Below, piece after piece: positions 59,880 through 64,000 of a stretch of DNA of 64,000 bases (position 1 is the stretch's first letter; each line of letters starts with the position of its first letter). Origin of the DNA: Eunapius fragilis (lineage: Eukaryota; Porifera; Demospongiae; Spongillida; Spongillidae); NCBI GenBank assembly GCA_963681505.1, contig OY811988.1, forward strand, positions 2,622,306-2,686,305, given 5' to 3'. The notes beneath the pieces are model-generated. The model did no database searches, was not told the origin of the DNA, and saw nothing but the letters and a program-made list of their open reading frames with translations. Position numbers and translations under genes: made by a program.

Positions 59880-60860
59880 ATGTAAGTGCACATTTTCATG
59901 TTACATGTACCTTCAAATTTGTTCACTCCTTGATCCTTGCTAACGCCTTCGCAGCACTCAAAAGATGGGCCCAAAAGATTCAACACCCAAAAAACCAAAC
60001 AACTGTGGAGACGCTAACTAGTGCGTCAACATGGAAATGAACGCTGACGCTTCAAGTCAGTTGGATGAGCAGGCTAAGTCAACTGGTTGTTTAACGTTTA
60101 ATGTGTGGAATGGCCATACGTATGTATCAACTTGCAGATAAGTTCGAACCGGGAAGTCATTTTTTTAAAATCAATTACAGCCCGTCACAAGTCCAATTAG
60201 CGTAATTCCAGCTTGCTTAAGTTTGAAATTTGCATGAATGTGTAACAGTACTAAAACCAGTAGTTTCGCCTCGTTTATAAATGCGCATGCGCAAGTAGTA
60301 ACATGTACGAAAAATGAAATGATAATTTGGTGCAAAAAATGAAATGATAATTTCAAGGGGCAGTGAACAAAGATTAACGTAACCGCTAAACGAAAGTATG
60401 GGCTTCGTCCCAGACCCGTATACTAGTTACCAAAGCGTGAAATTTCCCCTTTCTTTGCCCCCTTTCGCAAAAAAAATTGTGGATATCCACCCCTGTCATT
60501 GTTGTACTCCCTACGCAAACGGTTATTCATTGCGTTGCTTCGCTAAATATTTACGCTGATGATACGTCGTGAGGCTAGCTGCCAATAAGAGTAGCATCGA
60601 TGGTTATATAAGAGTACCAAAAAAGAAATAAACCCAATGCTTATGGCGGCCGATTATAAAAGTTCATAATTATGCTATTGGGAGTCTGTGGGGTGGGGGT
60701 GCAGGGGGCTATAGCCCCTCCAGTTTTTTCCGTGATCATGATTATGACATTACAGATGCTTCACTTTTTTATGAAGTCTTAGAATATGCATTGTACTTTC
60801 AAGGTCAAAGAGCAGATCTTGTTGGACAGCACCTTCTGATAGATATGGATGTCAACATCT
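59880..60860. other. No feature seen
   Basis: No coding block, repeat boundary or RNA gene recognised. A GGTTCGAAC word on the minus strand near 60145 lacks a surrounding tRNA. Confidence 0.4.
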
Positions 60861-60862
60861 CT

Positions 60863-61290
60863 TCAATGCTGACAAAGGCACAAGGAGTTAAACAACTCTA
60901 CTGCATATGTGTCAGGTGATTTTGGATCAGAGGACCAGAGCCAGAGAAATTGAGAGAGACGATGTATGCTGAGAGAGTGCTGCAAGCTGAGCTCTGCCTG
61001 CTGCAACTGCCGTGCACATGAAGAAGGTAGTTCAGATGTCATGATCAAAGGCCTGATATTGCTTGGCAGGGTGGTGAGCCACTAGCAAGATGGTGCGCAG
61101 CTTGCTGAACCCTGCACACTGTCGAAGGAGAGTATAAGCTATTGCACTTACTTCTTCTAGTTGTAGCAAGAGAACTTTGGCAATTTCATGCTTCTCTGAT
61201 ATGAAGGTGGAGCATAATGCCTTGTCACTGATGGGGATGTCCAGAATGGCAATATTGGGGCTCATTAATCTTTTGAAATGGGCTGAAATC
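60863..61290 (-). pseudogene. LINE reverse transcriptase C-terminal fragment (same family as 63.2 kb)
   Basis: Broken frames read PISDKALCSTFISEKHEIAK, TLLRQCAGFSKL, FDHDI and QQAELSLQHSLSIHRLSQF. The LLRQCAGFxKL and QQAxLSLxxxxLxxxSL blocks are, from memory, characteristic of the region after the catalytic reverse transcriptase in an aquatic-invertebrate LINE family. The same family carries the endonuclease blocks found at 5.5 and 63.2 kb. Frameshifts near 61130 and 61020. Family assignment is by motif only. Confidence 0.5.
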
Positions 61291-62188
61291 ATGTTGAATT
61301 AATGATTCAAGTTATTACTACTCAATTAGTCATACAATGAAGGATGGATAATGGATCCAGGCTACTGAAACACCATACCTCGGCTGTGATTGCTGCCAAG
61401 GAATTAATCTTTTAAGCCATGACAAATTTCTTACAACCAAGACCAAGGTCACAGGAAAAGCTATTTATAGCTACTGCAATCAACAATTGGTATGAATTTT
61501 ATTATTATTCTCTATTTCACTATCAATGATCAATTACATGTCCTGATTGAGTTGGAATTACCCAAGCCAATGTAAGGGACAGCATGATGATATCATTCCA
61601 ATTGCAGTGCTGAATGACGTTGCGAGTATAATAAGTCATTTATTTCATGCAATAAATCCAGATGTGCATATTTCTTAATTAAGTGTCAATACTCTGAACA
61701 GGAATAATGCGCACTGGACCGTATATATGTACAAAGGTATCTTCTCAAAAGAGACAATTACTGGTAAATAATGGCCTGTTTTAAATACAAGGGAAACACA
61801 CTTGATTTTCACAAGAAATCATGCCTATTCATCAAGTACGATGATGATTGCTATTAGTTGCGATGCTATCTCCTGCACAGATCTCAAATACAAGAAACAT
61901 TCCTCAACAGCTACATGTATACTGGTGTCATCCTCCTCTTCCCATGGACTAGCACACATTATAGGTTAAACATTGTACGTTAGTGGCGATTACATAAAAA
62001 GCATAAGTGCCCAATGGCACGTTGTTGAATATTGAAATATAATGTGGTAGTGGTTATAAAGGCCCAATAACTGCTACTATTTTCCCGCATACAAATCAGA
62101 GGACTATTTATTAGTTGCAAGATGTCTTCAACTGCATGATAAATTATATTGTATACCTCATATTCCATCTCTTGACTGTGATATTCTA

Positions 62189-62352
62189 CACCTAAGGATG
62201 ACATAAGCATACAGATAAATATCCAAAGGTGTAAACTGCATACTGTACCTTTTGCAGGTGTCACCTCTGAAGCAGGTGACAATTGTAGTATCTGCAATTG
62301 CTGCATCTGCCCATTTTTTCTTTCTTTCTAGGTGTGGTCTATAGTAGAGAAG
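62189..62352. repeat. Direct repeat, copy 2, with a possible exon on the minus strand
   Basis: Copy of 59181-59351. On the minus strand an acceptor (CACACCTAG) at 62329-62328 opens 79 nt (62327-62249) reading KERKNGQMQQLQILQLSP and ASEVTPAK before a weak donor (AAAG|GTACAG). It might be a 5' exon of the micro-exon gene, but its end phase (1) does not match the phase-0 array. Confidence 0.5.
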
Positions 62353-62599
62353 AATTTTTGATTATCAAAGCTCCTTAGTTGAGCAATGTTCATTCGAAGT
62401 AAATCGATTAGAAACAAGTTCATGTTTAAATACTGCTCTCGAAAATGTTTGAGAGTTATTACCATTGTATACCAAAACACTGCTTCAGATTAGTTATTAC
62501 CATTGTATACTGTAAAACAAGTACACTTCATGTGACAACCACAATTCCATGCATTGTGTTACTTCAATCACGCGAGTACAAACCCTTACATGTTCGAAA

Positions 62600-62748
62600 A
62601 TAAAGGACGTATTACTATCGCACAACTCCACAGTGAGCATCCTCTTTTCCTCCTTCAGCCATGACCCATTATGATGACGTTTGCCTACGCTGGGTGTAGA
62701 ATTAATATGCATGCGGGCATGCACGAACTGACAACTTGTACCAACCAA
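62600..62748 (-). other. Candidate 5' exon of unknown gene
   Basis: A minus-strand frame contains Met residues, then NGSWLKEEKRMLTVELCDSN, TSFIFEH and a donor (CAT|GTAAGG) ending the exon at about 62600. No homology. It could start the micro-exon/hAT gene downstream, but nothing links them. Confidence 0.25.
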
Positions 62749-62937
62749 ACAGGCTGAAAAAACTACACATAATTAATGCCTATTATGAATTTACACGTCA
62801 ATACTAAATTTAAAACTATGTATCGGGTCTGTCGCGCCATGCACGACTATTAGACAATTATTTGAAACCTATCATGCACACATACTAAGTGAGCATACCT
62901 TGTGTGACCGTGAGCTCGATCGTGTCTGCAGCTGTCC

Positions 62938-62979
62938 AAGGATTATTAACAATTAATCAGTAATTGTTAATAATCCTTG
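62938..62979. repeat. 18 bp inverted repeat
   Basis: AAGGATTATTAACAATTA is followed, after five bases (ATCAG), by its exact reverse complement. It is short, AT-rich and of unknown role. Confidence 0.85.
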
Positions 62980-63183
62980 AGCTTTCCAAAACTATCTCGT
63001 TCACGGATATACTACATCCGAGTGTTACACAATCGGTTAACTTTTTTTTTTCTATAATTGAAATAGGGATACAAGAGAATACACGAATGGGAATAAATGC
63101 ATATACAAGATTATTATTAATATAAATGCATACACAATTATAACAACAATAATACATTACACACTATGAAGTATATCAATAGT

Positions 63184-63687
63184 TTAAGACAGGACACATC
63201 TGGTGAGGATGGCTGTGGCGTTGGCTCTCACCAGGTGAAGGTTCAGCCTGCCATAAATGTCACTTAATACTACTGACTTGGGCCTGCAAGTTAAGGTGGC
63301 AATCCGAGAGGCCACCTGGGAGAAAGCTTCTGTGGCTTCCTTTCCCCATGCACCATAAGTTTCAGTAACCAAGGGAACACACAACCAGCCCAGTTCATCA
63401 CACTTGGCATCATTGGCTTTATGTTTTCTATCTTCAGTGGCTCTGGCAGCTGAACCTGCAGACACTCCTGCTTCCAACAAGGTGAGAGTATTAAGCGAAG
63501 AGGTCACAGATACATCAAATGCTGCTGTCTTGCCCGTATCCCAGTTGGTCAACAAAAGGTCGGCAGGGCGGGTGTGGCTATGGTCAGCAGTGAGGTCACT
63601 GCCAGCTTCCACCTGGACACTGAGATGAGCCCGATGGCACGTTTTAGCCAGTACATCACGCAGGGTGTTATGTCGCGTTACCACATC
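63184..63687 (-). pseudogene. LINE fragment: C-terminal restriction-like endonuclease region, open frame
   Basis: An uninterrupted minus-strand frame of about 165 codons reads GDVVTRHNTLRDVLAKTCHR, HTRPADLLLTNWDTGKTAAF, DVSVTSSLN, KHKANDAKCDELGWLCVPLV, YGAWGKEATEAFSQVASRIA and YGRLNLHLVRANATAILTR, ending near 63184. The RHN, RPAD and AFDV motifs fit the PD-(D/E)xK-like endonuclease of R2/NeSL-type LINEs, which act in target-primed reverse transcription. The 5' side is cut off at a 23-base C run (63689-63711), so the reverse transcriptase is missing. It is better preserved than its relative at 5.5-6.0 kb. Confidence 0.7.
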
Positions 63688-63688
63688 A

Positions 63689-63711
63689 CCCCCCCCCCCC
63701 CCCCCCCCCCC
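63689..63711. repeat. Poly-C run (23 C) at the 5' edge of the LINE fragment
   Basis: The homopolymer run coincides with the point where similarity to the LINE family stops. Confidence 0.95.
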
Positions 63712-64000
63712 GTTTACAAGTGATGGCGTGATGTCCAAGGGGGTCACATTTTCTAATTATACTTTTAATGATTATCGCTTTGTGAGTAGGAACATTGGAG
63801 AATCTCTCAGGGGGGAGGGTCCATTGAAAGCCTCATGTTTGAAGGTCACGGTCATACAGGTATGCTCACTTAGTATGTGTTAATGATAGGTTTTGTAGAG
63901 CTCTATAACATTCGCGGTGATAGATCCGATACAGTACGTATAGTTTTTGTATTGACGAATTTACCGTATAAATATATGTTCACAATACGCCTTAGTGTGT
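63712..64000. other. No feature seen
   Basis: The final 290 bases show no recognised coding or repeat signal. Confidence 0.4.

Noticed and set aside
60120..60200. GGTTCGAAC word suggesting a tRNA
   Set aside because: No pairing acceptor stem, D arm or anticodon arm around it.
1..64000. CRISPR array or bacterial operon
   Set aside because: Introns, animal genes and repeat structure are eukaryotic; the tandem arrays have no unique spacers of constant length.

Overview
This is a metazoan nuclear genome window, most likely from a sponge or another early-branching aquatic invertebrate. The reasons are animal gene families (TRPML/mucolipin, clathrin heavy chain, a single-exon seven-helix receptor, a Ras exon) split by spliceosomal introns, several of which are only about 47-53 bp. 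The DNA is AT-rich, with many TACATGTA-type words and a heavy load of transposon relics. The sponge assignment is inference; no ribosomal or mitochondrial marker is present to prove it.

Layout. 1-2.3 kb: no recognisable gene. 2.4-3.3 kb (+): intronless seven-helix receptor. 3.4-7.4 kb: simple repeats, a fragment of a LINE with a restriction-like endonuclease (-), and a ~60 bp-unit repeat array with an inverted junction. 8.6-22.3 kb (-): a TRPML gene in at least 12 exons whose phases all join. A decayed LTR retrotransposon (9311-12574) sits in antisense in its second-last recognised intron, a TA-flanked MITE in another and a 28 bp minisatellite in intron 1. 22.3-24.5 kb: divergent intergenic region with an inverted duplication, a MITE whose empty site is preserved in the other copy, and a perfect 101 bp palindrome. 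24.5-31.2 kb (+): a clathrin heavy chain gene of 10 exons that stops after about 484 codons, just past the terminal domain and linker.

31.2-36.5 kb: intergenic, with several minisatellites and a 256 bp dispersed repeat. 36.5-37.6 kb (+): broken multi-pass membrane protein gene. 39.6-42.4 kb: a foldback element, then a 3'-truncated Ty3/Gypsy element. 42.9-43.9 kb: a truncated 5S rRNA-like sequence, an orphan Ras P-loop exon (-) and a DIRS-type reverse transcriptase relic (-). 44.2-48.9 kb (-): a gene whose first exon resembles the N-terminal zinc-binding segment of RAG1, with a hAT transposase relic lying between its exon groups. 50.0-58.6 kb (-): a second hAT/ZMYM1-like transposase-derived coding block, preceded by an array of duplicated 33-60 nt micro-exons, all in phase 0 and mostly ending in Asp-Glu or Asn-Glu. 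59-64 kb: direct repeats, candidate exons and two more fragments of the same LINE family.

The two clear cellular genes are divergent neighbours and both act in endocytosis and endolysosome biology (clathrin and TRPML). The strongest candidates for something undescribed are the micro-exon array feeding a domesticated or decaying hAT protein, the terminal-domain-only clathrin gene, and the RAG1-N-like multi-exon gene. Many reading frames break at single bases, some in homopolymers, so some 'pseudogene' breaks could be assembly errors.
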